Positions 42,364 to 49,858 of a DNA stretch of 49,858 nucleotides are shown here, piece by piece. How positions within the stretch are numbered: the stretch's first letter is position 1; each line of letters begins with the position of its first letter. The stretch spans positions 1 through 49,858 of the forward strand of contig PLXO01000122.1 in the NCBI GenBank assembly GCA_003151425.1, written 5' to 3'. This stretch comes from Acetobacteraceae bacterium. Lineage in GTDB: Bacteria > Pseudomonadota > Alphaproteobacteria > Acetobacterales > Acetobacteraceae. Position numbers and translations under genes: made by a program. The notes beneath the pieces are model-generated. The model did no database searches and was not told the DNA's origin. It saw only the letters and a program-made list of their open reading frames with translations.

Positions 42364-43617
42364 ATGACCCAACTCTCCGACGATTGCTTCGCGTTCGGCG
42401 GCCCGCTGCTCTCGATCGAAGACGGCATCCGCCAGATCAGCGAGCGCGTCGAGGCGGTCGCGGCGGCCGGGACAGAAGAGCTGCTGGCGGCGGATGGACG
42501 CATCCTCGCCGAGGACCTCGTCGCGCCGATCGACCTGCCACCGTCCGACAACGCCGCGGTCGACGGTTACGCGGTGCGGCACGCGGATCTGACCGCTGCC
42601 GAGCCGACGCTGCTGCCGGTCGTGGGGCGCGACGTGGCGGGCGAGGCGGCTTCGATCCCGCTCGCCCCCGGCACGGCACGCCGCATCTTCACCGGCGCGC
42701 GCCTGCCCGCCGGCGCCGATACGATCTTCATGCAGGAGGACGTGGAGGCGCTCGGATCGCACGTCCGCCTGCCGCAAGGCCTGAAGCGCGGCGCCAATAC
42801 GCGCCAGCGCGGCGAGGATGTTCGGGCTGGCTCGGTCGCGCTGCCGCGGGGCAGACGGCTGCGGCCGCAGGACATCGCGCTCGCGGCGGCGTTGGGCTTG
42901 ACGCGGCTTGCGGTGCGCCGGCGCCTGCGCGTGGCCATCTTCTCCACCGGCAACGAGATCGTCTCGCCTGGGCATCCACTCGGACCCGGACAGATCTTCG
43001 ACGCCAATCGCTTCCTGCTCGCCAGCCTGGTGGTGCGCGCCGGCGCGGACGTGACCGACCTGGGCATCCTCGCCGATGACGCTGCGGCCACCGCGCGGGC
43101 ACTGGACGCGGCCACCGCGGGCCACGACCTGCTGCTGACCTCGGGCGGCGTCTCGACCGGCGAGGAGGACCACGTCAAGGCCGCGGTCGAGGCGGTTGGG
43201 CGGCTGGTGTTCTGGCGGCTTGCCATCAAGCCGGGCCGGCCCGTCGCCATGGGCGTGATCAACGGTGTTCCGCTCGCCGGGCTGCCGGGCAACCCGGTGG
43301 CGGCTTTTATCACGTTTGCGCATGTCGTGCGTCCGCTGATCGCGCGGCTGGCGGGCGAGACCTGGGAGAAGCCCGTTGCCTTCCCGGTACGGTCTGCGTT
43401 CGCCTACCGCAAGAAGGCCGGGAGGCGCGAATATGTGCGGGTGCGCCTGGTGGCGGCCGCCGATGGCGTGATGGCGGCGCACAAGCACGCGCAGGAGGGC
43501 GCCGGCATTCTGTCGTCGCTGACCGCGACGCACGGGCTGGTGGAAGTTTCTGAAGCCGTCACGGTTGTTGCCCCGGGGGATGCCGTTGGATTCCTGTCGT
43601 ATGACGCACTGATTTGA
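42364..43617 (+). CDS. moeA: Molybdopterin molybdenumtransferase (MoeA)
   Basis: MoeA inserts molybdate, or tungstate in paralogues, into adenylated molybdopterin, the last step of cofactor synthesis. The 417-residue length is normal. Signature blocks are present: SIEDGIRQISERV, PSDNAAVDGYAVR, ARRIFTGARLPAGADTIFMQED, RLRVAIFSTGNEIVSPG, LTSGGVSTGEEDHVK and AGLPGNPVAAFITF. Because it faces an aldehyde oxidoreductase operon with its own moaD-like gene, it may be the copy that serves that enzyme, with metal preference for W or Mo undetermined. ATG 42364 follows a perfect hairpin closely; no strong Shine-Dalgarno sequence is seen. Confidence 0.95.
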   Translation: MTQLSDDCFAFGGPLLSIEDGIRQISERVEAVAAAGTEELLAADGRILAEDLVAPIDLPPSDNAAVDGYAVRHADLTAAEPTLLPVVGRDVAGEAASIPLAPGTARRIFTGARLPAGADTIFMQEDVEALGSHVRLPQGLKRGANTRQRGEDVRAGSVALPRGRRLRPQDIALAAALGLTRLAVRRRLRVAIFSTGNEIVSPGHPLGPGQIFDANRFLLASLVVRAGADVTDLGILADDAAATARALDAATAGHDLLLTSGGVSTGEEDHVKAAVEAVGRLVFWRLAIKPGRPVAMGVINGVPLAGLPGNPVAAFITFAHVVRPLIARLAGETWEKPVAFPVRSAFAYRKKAGRREYVRVRLVAAADGVMAAHKHAQEGAGILSSLTATHGLVEVSEAVTVVAPGDAVGFLSYDALI

Positions 43618-43675
43618 GCGTGAGCATCGAACGAAACGAGGTATGGCGGCTACGGAATGAGCAACAGCGCACGGT

Positions 43676-44671
43676 CTATCCTCCGAGCCGCGGGCGGATA
43701 ATGCGTTCAAATGCCTGCACCTCTGCCTCCGGCATGTTGTAGCCGCCCGCAAGGTCATGCGCCGGGAACAAGAAAACGTCCTCAATACCTGCCTCCTCAC
43801 GCGCGCGCAGCAGTCGCTCCGCACAATTTTCCGGTGAACCGAACAGTCCAAATGCATCGGCAATCTGCTGCGCGCGGTCCTCGGGGATGGCGGCGGGATC
43901 GTGCGCTTCCGCAATGTCGAAGCCGCATTCCCTGAGCCAGTGAAGATTCGATGCGCTCGGATAAGCAAGGAACGGCTGTCCGGGAGCGAACCAACTCCGC
44001 ACCCATCGTGGTCCCACCTCGGCATCGGGACCGAGACCGAGCGTGACCACGAACACCACCGGAAAGCCGGCGAGGGAGCGGCCGGCCCGCCTGGCCCCTG
44101 CCTCCAGGTGGTGCCGCGCGGCGCGCACGGCAGCCGGATGCAGGCCGACCATGAGAAAAGCGCCATCGGCTACCTCGCCCGCGAGCTCGATCATGCGGGG
44201 GCCGGCCGCAAGCAGATACACCGGCGTCGGCGCGGCACTTCGGTTCCGCAGGCGGGTCGATGCTGGACCAAATCCAACCTCTTCGCCGGCGAGGAGTCGG
44301 CGAAGGTCGCGGATCGCGTCACGCATGAAAGCCAGCCCCGCGCGCGGCTGCCCGATGCTCCGCGTTGAAATGAAACCGGGAGCCACGGTGAGACATGTGC
44401 GTCCCGGCGCGATTTCCTCCAGGCTGTGGGCAAGCGAGGCGAGCACCAGCGGATGGCGAACCACGGGGCTTGAGGTGGCCGGGAACAGCCGCAGGCGGTG
44501 CGTCGCCCGGGCCGCCAGCGCCAGCGCCAGGTAAGCATCGCGGCCGCTGGAAGGATGGTCGTGAATACCGACCCCGTCGAAACCCGCCTGCTCGCAGCGG
44601 GCGACGAACGCCGCAATGTCGGGCAAGGGCCGGCCAACCGGAACTCGGAGAGCGACGCGGAGCCGGGTCAT
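43676..44671 (-). CDS. LLM-class flavin-dependent oxidoreductase
   Basis: The 331-residue protein has the bacterial luciferase-like TIM-barrel fold of F420- or FMN-dependent oxidoreductases: FVARCEQAGFDGVGIHDHPSSGRDAYLALALAA, RLRLFPATSSPVVRHPLVLA, GRTCLTVAPGF and PVYLLAAGPRMIELAGEVADGAF. The pattern is nearest to methylene-H4MPT-reductase-like enzymes. It may read on from the AOR operon (189-bp gap, same strand), but the function need not be linked. Cofactor FMN or F420 cannot be settled from sequence. Confidence 0.88.
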   Translation of the reverse strand: MTRLRVALRVPVGRPLPDIAAFVARCEQAGFDGVGIHDHPSSGRDAYLALALAARATHRLRLFPATSSPVVRHPLVLASLAHSLEEIAPGRTCLTVAPGFISTRSIGQPRAGLAFMRDAIRDLRRLLAGEEVGFGPASTRLRNRSAAPTPVYLLAAGPRMIELAGEVADGAFLMVGLHPAAVRAARHHLEAGARRAGRSLAGFPVVFVVTLGLGPDAEVGPRWVRSWFAPGQPFLAYPSASNLHWLRECGFDIAEAHDPAAIPEDRAQQIADAFGLFGSPENCAERLLRAREEAGIEDVFLFPAHDLAGGYNMPEAEVQAFERIIRPRLGG

Positions 44672-44860
44672 CCGACAAGCTCCTTCACCTCATCATGTCA
44701 GCGCCGTAGAGCTTCGTCAGGAATGCGAACAGGCGCAATGCCGACAGGGACGCCGATGCCATCGGGAACCTGGCTGAGGAGCTTTGCCTTCTAGCAGTGC
44801 CGCCGTTGTCGCTCCCGTCTGCCTGCGCGGTGACGGTGCGAAGAATGACGATTGGGACGT

Positions 44861-45163
44861 TCAGCCGCCGCCGCGGCGGAAATGCGCGAAGAAGCGTTGC
44901 ATGAACGAGTCTATGTCCACTTGTGCGTAGCCCTCGAACACCAAGGCCACATCCACCACAGGCAGACGCAGTGCGGCGATCGCGCGCTCACGCGGATTGA
45001 TCAGCCGCAGACTCCAGCGCCTGCCGTCCTCCACATGATTGAATTGGTTCAGCGCCGCATCGTACTCCACGGACGCAACCGCCGGCAGCAACCGATGAAA
45101 ATCCGCCGGCGTGCACGCCATCTCGAAGTGCTGCGTTACCTCGACCGGCGTGTCGTCCGTCAA
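44861..45163 (-). CDS. Small hypothetical protein of the AOR operon
   Basis: I do not recognise a named family. The 100-residue protein is soluble and mixed in composition, with EVTQHFEMACTPADFHRLLPAV at the start, a Trp-centred middle (GRRWSLRLINPRERAIAALRLPVVDVALVFEGY) and FMQRFFAHFRRGGG at the end. It begins at TTG 45163 overlapping the stop of the moaD-like gene by TTGA, so it is coupled to it. Genes of this size often end aerobic AOR clusters; a maturation role is inferred from position only. Confidence 0.7.
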   Translation of the reverse strand: MTDDTPVEVTQHFEMACTPADFHRLLPAVASVEYDAALNQFNHVEDGRRWSLRLINPRERAIAALRLPVVDVALVFEGYAQVDIDSFMQRFFAHFRRGGG

Positions 45164-45408
45164 CCGCCTGCGACCGGCGGCCAGATCGCCAGCACGTCAC
45201 CGTCGACAAACCGGGTGACGGCACGCTCGCCGGGTGGAACGAAAACGCCATTCAGCACGACCAGCTTGACCAGCGCCGGCGGCATGCCGAGCGGTGCCAC
45301 GATCGTTGCCATGGTCGCCGTCGCATCGACCTCCATCGGCATGGCGTGGCCTTTGCGGAACGCCTCCGGCAGATATTGGGTCAGCGACGCGTACAGCTTC
45401 AGCGTCAT
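45160..45408 (-). CDS. MoaD/ThiS-family sulfur-carrier protein
   Basis: The 82-residue (from ATG 45408) beta-grasp protein ends in the Gly-Gly tail (WPPVAGG) that is activated and thiocarboxylated to supply sulfur for molybdopterin. Core strands are seen in MTLKLYASLTQYLPE, LVKLVVLNGVFVPPGE and VDGDVLAIWPPV. Paralogues of MoaD accompany tungsten aldehyde oxidoreductases in bacteria, presumably dedicated to their cofactor. An in-frame upstream ATG at 45477 would add 23 residues with no counterpart in the family, so the shorter form is preferred. Lies between the FAD subunit and the small hypothetical. Confidence 0.85.
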   Translation of the reverse strand: MTLKLYASLTQYLPEAFRKGHAMPMEVDATATMATIVAPLGMPPALVKLVVLNGVFVPPGERAVTRFVDGDVLAIWPPVAGG

Positions 45409-45541
45409 GCGGATCTTGCCCGCGCCGGCGATCGTGTGCGGCATGGCGGCGGTGTCGACCGGCAAGGGCTGCGTCATCGCCGGTACCTTGTCGCCGGCCC
45501 CTCATGGACCACCGTCATCGACCGTGCCGCATCGCCGGGCC

Positions 45542-46801
45542 TCAAGCCGCGGCCTGCGCGCAGGCGAGATAGGCGGCCATCACCTGTGTCGGATCATGCA
45601 TCAATCGCGCCTTCCACTTCCCAAGCCGGACGCGCGACTGGATCAATCCGCGGATCACGCCGACATGCTCGGTCAGGCCCAGGCTGGTCGCGCCGACCAG
45701 CATATCGCCGTCGAACTCCAGCCGCAGATACTTGAACGCGCCCTCGTCGCTGAGCTCGGTGTGATCGCCGCCCTCGACGCCTTGCCACTGGCCGAACGAC
45801 GAGGAGATCAGCCCGAACGTGTCCAGCACGTTGATCGCCAGCGCACCCTGCGAGCGTGTCGGCCGCCCGGCCATGTTCAGCGCCGCGATGCGCGCCTGGT
45901 CGGCCGCGTTGAGCTGGATCGCGTTGACGAACCGCTTGCCGGTGCCGAATTCAGCGGCCTCGACGCAATCGCCCGCCGCGTAGATGTCCGCCACGCTCGT
46001 CTGCATCCGGTCGTCGACCAGGATGCCGGTCTCTGTGGCGATGCCGCTGCCCTTCAGGAAGCCGATCTGCGGCCGCACGCCGGTGGCTGAAATGACGACA
46101 TCGACGTCCAGTGTCTCGCCGCCCTCCAGATGCACATGCAGGCCGGTGGCGTCGCGATCGATGCGCGCGGCCTTCGCCCCGGTCAGGATGCGCACGCCCT
46201 TGGCCTCGCACCAGCGCTTGATCAGCGCCGCCGCGCCCGGCGGCATCATGCGCGGCACCACGCGATCGCCCATTTCGACGACGGTCAGCGCGGCGCCGCG
46301 CGCGGCGATCGCCTCCATGATGATGCAGCCGATGAACCCCGCGCCGAGCTGCAACACCCGCGCACCTTGTTGCGCGGACGCCGCGATCTTGCGGGCGTCG
46401 GCGAGCGTCCAGCAGGTCAGCACCCCGGGCTGGTCGATGCCCGGGATCGGTGGACTGGCGGGCGAGGCGCCGGTTGCCAGCAGCAGCCGATCATAGGCGA
46501 GCGTGCCGCCGTCGCTGAGCGCCACCGTGCGCGCTTGCGTGTCGATGCTGCGCGCCGCCGCGTGGCGCAGGGTGATGCGCAGCCCGGCGAAATGATCCGC
46601 GCCCTTGCGCAGGTAGGTCCCCTGCTCCTCGATGTCGCCGATGAGCAAATAGGGGATCGCCATGCGCGAGTAGGGCGGCTCCGGCTCGGCGCCCACCAGC
46701 GTGATGTCATCCTGTGGCCGCTGCGCCCGCAGCGTCTCGGCCGCGATCACCCCGGCCGGGCCGTTGCCGATGATGACGTGCCGCATCGTGTCCAACGTCA
46801 C
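45542..46801 (-). CDS. FAD/NAD(P)-binding oxidoreductase subunit of the AOR complex (AorC-like)
   Basis: The 419-residue flavoprotein is of the pyridine-nucleotide-disulfide type: FAD motif VIIGNGPAGVIAAETLR, the ATG motif LLLATGASP, NAD(P) motif VLQLGAGFIGCIIMEAIAARG and the second FAD site VADIYAAGDCVEA. In the Aromatoleum tungsten aldehyde oxidoreductase, such a subunit passes electrons between the Fe-S chain and NAD+. Here it is translated from GTG 46801 (or ATG 46786) and overlaps the catalytic gene by 4 nt (GTGA), supporting a complex. No CxxC redox disulfide is seen, so it is not a classical reductase. Confidence 0.9.
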   Translation of the reverse strand: MTLDTMRHVIIGNGPAGVIAAETLRAQRPQDDITLVGAEPEPPYSRMAIPYLLIGDIEEQGTYLRKGADHFAGLRITLRHAAARSIDTQARTVALSDGGTLAYDRLLLATGASPASPPIPGIDQPGVLTCWTLADARKIAASAQQGARVLQLGAGFIGCIIMEAIAARGAALTVVEMGDRVVPRMMPPGAAALIKRWCEAKGVRILTGAKAARIDRDATGLHVHLEGGETLDVDVVISATGVRPQIGFLKGSGIATETGILVDDRMQTSVADIYAAGDCVEAAEFGTGKRFVNAIQLNAADQARIAALNMAGRPTRSQGALAINVLDTFGLISSSFGQWQGVEGGDHTELSDEGAFKYLRLEFDGDMLVGATSLGLTEHVGVIRGLIQSRVRLGKWKARLMHDPTQVMAAYLACAQAAA

Positions 46802-48645
46802 AGGCTAAGGCGGCTTAGCGTCTCCGGTGTCGGTCGTCCCTCGGGGGTCCAGCCGCGCGCTTCGTAGTACTCGGGCAGCATCTTGCCCAGTTCGTTGACC
46901 TTGCCCTTCGCCGGGCCGGTCTTCGCCGGTTCGGCCAGCAGCCGCTTGGGCAGCGTGTCGTCCGCCGCGGTGAAGCCGGCCGCCAGGTTGAACTGGCGCT
47001 CCAGGTTCCAGATCCGCTCGCCGACCACGCCGAGGTTCTCCAGCGACCAGTCGCCCTCGCACGCCGCCTCCAACTGCGGTGCCACGTCCTGCAGCGTCCA
47101 GGCGAACGAGGTGAACACGCAGATGCCAGCGCTGTCGAAGATCGCAGTGGCATCCTGGAACGCCTTGACCAGCCCCGCCTTGCCGTCGGTCACCAGCGGG
47201 TCCGTCTTCACCGGGATGCCGAGGATCTCGCTGGCGACCGTATACCCGCGCAGATGGCAGGCGCCGCGATTGGACGTGGCGTAGGCCAGGCCCATGCCCT
47301 GGATGCCCCGCCCGTCATAGGCCGGGAATTCTTGCCCCTTCACCGTCATCGACAGCTCGGGATGGCCGTACTTTTCGCACAGCCGCTTCGAGCCCTGGCC
47401 GACCTCCTTGCCGAAGCCCTCGCCGCGCGCGGTCTGCTCGCTGAGATAGGTCAGTGCCTTGGCGGAGCCGAACGGCGCCTCGATGCCGATCTGCTCCTTG
47501 GTCAGCACGCCCATCTCGTACAGTTCCATCACCGCACCGACGGTGGCGCCGAACGAGATCGGATCGAAGCCGTCCTCGTTGCACAGGTAATTGGCGTAGG
47601 TCAGTGCCTCAAGGTCGTTGACGCCGTTCGCCGAGCCCAGCGCCCAGGCGGCTTCGTACTCCAGTCCGCCTGACGCGCCCCAGTATTTCGGATTGTTAAC
47701 GACGCTGAAATGGCCAGGATCCATCTTGGAAATCCGGCCGCAGGCGATGGTGCAGCCGAAGCAGGCCTGGTTGGTCACCAGATTCGCCTTGCCATCCGTC
47801 GGCCGCGGTTCGTGCATCGCCTCGGCCGAGATGTCCTTGGCGCCCTCGAACTGGACGTCGCGGTGGTTGCGGGTCGGCATCGCACCGACCTCGTTGATGA
47901 CGTTCATCAGCACCTGGGTGCCGAATTTCGGTAGGCCCTCGCCGGTGACCGCATTGTCGGCCAGGACCTTTTTCGCCGCCATCGTGGCTCGCATGAAGCC
48001 CATCGGGTCGCGGATGCCGGCGACCCCCTTGGTGCCGCGCACCGCGATCGCCTTGAGGTTCTTCGACCCCATGACGGCGCCGACGCCGGAGCGCCCCGCG
48101 GCGCGGTGCAGGTCGTTGATCACCGCGGCGTAGAGCACCTGGTTCTCCCCGGCGCGGCCGATGCAGGACACCCGCATCAGCGGGTCCTGGTGCTTGCGCT
48201 TGAGCGCCGGTTCCGTCTCCCACGTGGTCTTGCCCCACAGGTCCGCGGCGTCCAGCAGGTCCGCGTCATCGTCCTCGATGTGCAGGTAGACCGGCTTGGG
48301 CGAGCGTCCCTCCAGGATGATCATGTCCCAGCCGGCCATCTTCAGCTCGGCGCCGAAATGGCCGCCGGAGTTGGAGCAGGCGATGGCGCCGGTCAGCGGC
48401 CCCTTGGTGATGACCGAGTAGCGCCCGCCGGTGGATGCCATCGTGCCGGTCAGCGGGCCGGTGGCGAAGATCAGCTTGTTGCCGGGCGAGAGGGGCTCGA
48501 CCTTGGGATCGGTCTCCTCCACCAGGTATTTCGTTGCCAGGCCGCGCTGGCCGAGGAACGCCTTCGCCCACTCCATGTTGAGCGGCTCGGACTTGCAGGT
48601 CCCGGCGGTGAGATCGACGCGCAGCAGTTTGCGTTGCCAGCCCAT
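46798..48645 (-). CDS. Aldehyde ferredoxin oxidoreductase, W/Mo catalytic subunit
   Basis: AOR oxidises aldehydes to acids, or the reverse, at a bis-pterin tungsten or molybdenum centre. The 615-residue length matches the family (about 600-620). The N-terminal pterin-binding part (GWQRKLLRVDLTAGTCKSEP; GPLTGTMASTGGRYSVITKGP) is intact. One [4Fe-4S] cluster is predicted from Cys295, Cys298, Cys302 (ACFGCTIAC) and Cys509 in DSAGIC, the DxxGxC motif. The ATG at 48645 with a GGGAGA Shine-Dalgarno sequence is clear; the longer open frame overlaps the Fe-S gene and is not coding. With the Fe-S protein upstream and the flavoprotein downstream it matches the AorABC layout of aerobic or facultative bacteria. 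Confidence 0.94.
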   Translation of the reverse strand: MGWQRKLLRVDLTAGTCKSEPLNMEWAKAFLGQRGLATKYLVEETDPKVEPLSPGNKLIFATGPLTGTMASTGGRYSVITKGPLTGAIACSNSGGHFGAELKMAGWDMIILEGRSPKPVYLHIEDDDADLLDAADLWGKTTWETEPALKRKHQDPLMRVSCIGRAGENQVLYAAVINDLHRAAGRSGVGAVMGSKNLKAIAVRGTKGVAGIRDPMGFMRATMAAKKVLADNAVTGEGLPKFGTQVLMNVINEVGAMPTRNHRDVQFEGAKDISAEAMHEPRPTDGKANLVTNQACFGCTIACGRISKMDPGHFSVVNNPKYWGASGGLEYEAAWALGSANGVNDLEALTYANYLCNEDGFDPISFGATVGAVMELYEMGVLTKEQIGIEAPFGSAKALTYLSEQTARGEGFGKEVGQGSKRLCEKYGHPELSMTVKGQEFPAYDGRGIQGMGLAYATSNRGACHLRGYTVASEILGIPVKTDPLVTDGKAGLVKAFQDATAIFDSAGICVFTSFAWTLQDVAPQLEAACEGDWSLENLGVVGERIWNLERQFNLAAGFTAADDTLPKRLLAEPAKTGPAKGKVNELGKMLPEYYEARGWTPEGRPTPETLSRLSL

Positions 48646-48658
48646 GTTCGTGTCTCCC

Positions 48659-49144
48659 TCAGTCCGCGTGGCCGGCGGCCGGCTGGTTGTCCAGCTTGCC
48701 GGCCCATTGCCGCATCCGATCGAGCCCGGTCCAGTCGGCGTCGATGTAGGTGATGGCGCCGGTCGGGCAGGCGTCCGAGCAGGCAGGTTTTCCCCCGCAC
48801 AGGTCGCATTTCTGCACTTTGCCGGTGTCCGCCACGTAGTTGATGGTGCCGAACGGGCAGGCGATGGTGCAGACCTTGCAGCCGACGCAGGTCGCCTCGT
48901 TGACGACCACGGCGCCGGTGGACAGGTCGCGCGAGATCGCCTCGACCGGGCAGGCGTGCAGGCACCATGCCTCGTCGCACTGGGTGCAGGTGTAGGGCAC
49001 CTTGCGCCCGGTTTCATGGAAGTCGAACACCTTGATGCGCGACTTGGCCGGGTTGAACACCCCGTAGTTCTCGTAGGAGCAGGCCATCTCGCATTGCATG
49101 CAGCCGGTGCACTTGGCTGCGTCGATATGCAGGGATCTCATCAT
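48659..49144 (-). CDS. Polyferredoxin-like electron transfer subunit (four [4Fe-4S], AorA-like)
   Basis: The 161-residue protein carries four cysteine sets typical of DmsB/HybA-like proteins: CTGCMQCEMAC (about 12-22), CTQCDEAWCLHAC, CVGCKVCTIAC and CDLCGGKPACSDAC. It lacks a signal peptide, so it is cytoplasmic. Being the first gene of the AOR operon it should carry electrons between the catalytic subunit and the flavoprotein, possibly in filaments as for Aromatoleum AorA. Start ATG 49144, with a GGGAG Shine-Dalgarno sequence; 13 bp separate it from the catalytic gene. Confidence 0.9.
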   Translation of the reverse strand: MMRSLHIDAAKCTGCMQCEMACSYENYGVFNPAKSRIKVFDFHETGRKVPYTCTQCDEAWCLHACPVEAISRDLSTGAVVVNEATCVGCKVCTIACPFGTINYVADTGKVQKCDLCGGKPACSDACPTGAITYIDADWTGLDRMRQWAGKLDNQPAAGHAD

Positions 49145-49724
49145 GGCGTTTGCGCTCCCATGGCGTTCTGGCTCCCGTTGTCGCGGAGGTCGCCGATTTG
49201 CCGACCGCCGCCGCGTTGTTTGTGTGGCGCCCGGTGGTCCGGGGGCATCCACGATCCGAGCCGCGGGGGTCGCGTATGCATGCTCCGCAGGGGCTGTGGC
49301 GCATGGGTCACGATATCGCCGCGTATACTGTGATCATGCCCGATGTGGGCCGCCGAGGCAAGGTGGCGATGGCTGCATGGCAGGGCAATCGGGCGAACGT
49401 AGGCGAGGCGGGCGACCAGCCGGTTCACTGTCGTTGCGAGGAGCGAAGCGACGCGGCAATCCCCACGAGGGTGCGCAACTGGCAGGGGATTGCTTCGCTA
49501 CGCTCGCAATGACAGCAACATCAGGGCGGGACCACTGCTGTCCGACCCTAACCGCCGCAATCGACCCATTGCAGACTAGCAGCAGACCGAGGCGCTGTCG
49601 CGTTCCGGCGCAAGTCATGACTGCTCAGCCTTATCGAGGCAGCGGCGTGACAGGTCCGAGCATCGGACGTACTGGAGGCGCTTTGCGAGCCGCTTTCAGC
49701 GCGTCGTCGCTAAGAAGCCCCCCT
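49145..49724. other. Promoter-side spacer of the AOR operon with a dispersed repeat
   Basis: No gene is supported. It should hold the AOR promoter (minus strand); I could not fix -35/-10 boxes. The repeat at 49430-49514 is the only clear structure. Confidence 0.55.
49430..49514. repeat. Dispersed intergenic palindrome (GTCGTTGCGAGGAGCGAAGC type)
   Basis: GTCGTTGCGAGGAGCGAAGC and CGGCAATCCCC on one side pair with GGGGATTGC and TTCGCTACGCTCGCAATGAC on the other, giving long imperfect arms. The same sequence is common between genes in many alphaproteobacteria. Confidence 0.75.
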
Positions 49725-49858
49725 TTACCCGGCGCCTGGCCCCAGCGGGACCGGGCCGCTCGGCGGCAGCGTTCCCTCGCGATCATGCTGCTCGTCGCCT
49801 TTCAGCGCAGGCGAGAAGACGCTGACCAGGTGAAGATCGCTGTGCGCCCGCAGCTTGT
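49725..49858 (-). CDS. Partial coding region at the window edge (C-terminus)
   Basis: Reading left from the edge, an open frame of about 43 codons gives LRAHSDLHLVSVFSPALKGD followed by a Pro/Gly-rich end (GPVPLGPGAG) and TAA at 49727-49725. It looks protein-like, but the gene continues outside the window and no family can be named. Confidence 0.35.
   Translation of the reverse strand, partial: KLRAHSDLHLVSVFSPALKGDEQHDREGTLPPSGPVPLGPGAG

Noticed and set aside
46798-49017. Longer AOR frame starting at 49017
   Set aside because: The extra part overlaps the Fe-S protein gene and reads as Pro/Ala/Thr/Arg noise; the AOR start GWQRKLLRVDL with a Shine-Dalgarno sequence is at 48645.

Overview
This is a GC-rich alphaproteobacterial chromosome segment, most likely from Acetobacteraceae (order Rhodospirillales). 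That call is an inference from gene content: WXXGXW-type secreted proteins, CsbD, entericidin and DUF3309-like small proteins, a GMC dehydrogenase with its own cytochrome c, cyclic beta-1,2-glucan synthase, and several families of dispersed palindromic repeats. I saw no rRNA, tRNA, integrase, transposase or CRISPR array.

Left part (0.5-12.1 kb): a CoxG/MoxR (CoxD-like) pair, then a broken-up stretch of toxin-antitoxin material (an orphan HTH antitoxin with a BrnT-like toxin relic, a VbhA-FicT-like pair, a HTH_37 antitoxin and a frameshifted relic of the same kind). Two larger genes sit within it: the housekeeping gene pyrG, away from its usual neighbours, and a 1055-residue SIR2-STAND-TPR protein with the architecture of an NAD-depleting antiphage sensor.

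Middle part (12.3-28.9 kb): a periplasmic GMC dehydrogenase operon (cytochrome c, VOC protein, Tat subunit, FAD subunit). It is followed by a loose run of small exported or stress proteins: Thr-rich proteins, lipoproteins, CsbD, entericidin, a WXXGXW protein with tandem repeats and a Gly/Tyr membrane peptide. Then come a 1547-residue CheB-CheR-PAS-kinase-REC-REC-LuxR fusion, a PAS protein with a decayed kinase core, and a single-domain response regulator. A 14-bp motif, TCGGAAWCTACYYA, occurs eight times between 15.5 and 28.0 kb and was not noticed elsewhere.

Right part (29.1-49.9 kb): a giant cyclic beta-1,2-glucan synthase (NdvB-like) carrying three separate in-frame tandem-repeat insertions; an enolase-superfamily enzyme with a polar amino-acid ABC transporter; and a MoeA gene facing a tungsten/molybdenum aldehyde oxidoreductase operon (Fe-S protein, catalytic AOR, FAD/NAD(P) subunit, MoaD-like protein, small hypothetical), with an LLM flavoprotein downstream. 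Together moeA, the MoaD-like protein and the AOR subunits look like one metallo-enzyme with dedicated cofactor genes.

The strongest candidates for a little-described system are the SIR2-STAND-TPR gene, the one-polypeptide CheB/CheR-to-DNA relay, and the clustered 14-bp motif around the stress genes. Gene relics (pyrG, possibly glmS, DUF3309, TA genes) show that the 2-28 kb region has been rearranged repeatedly.
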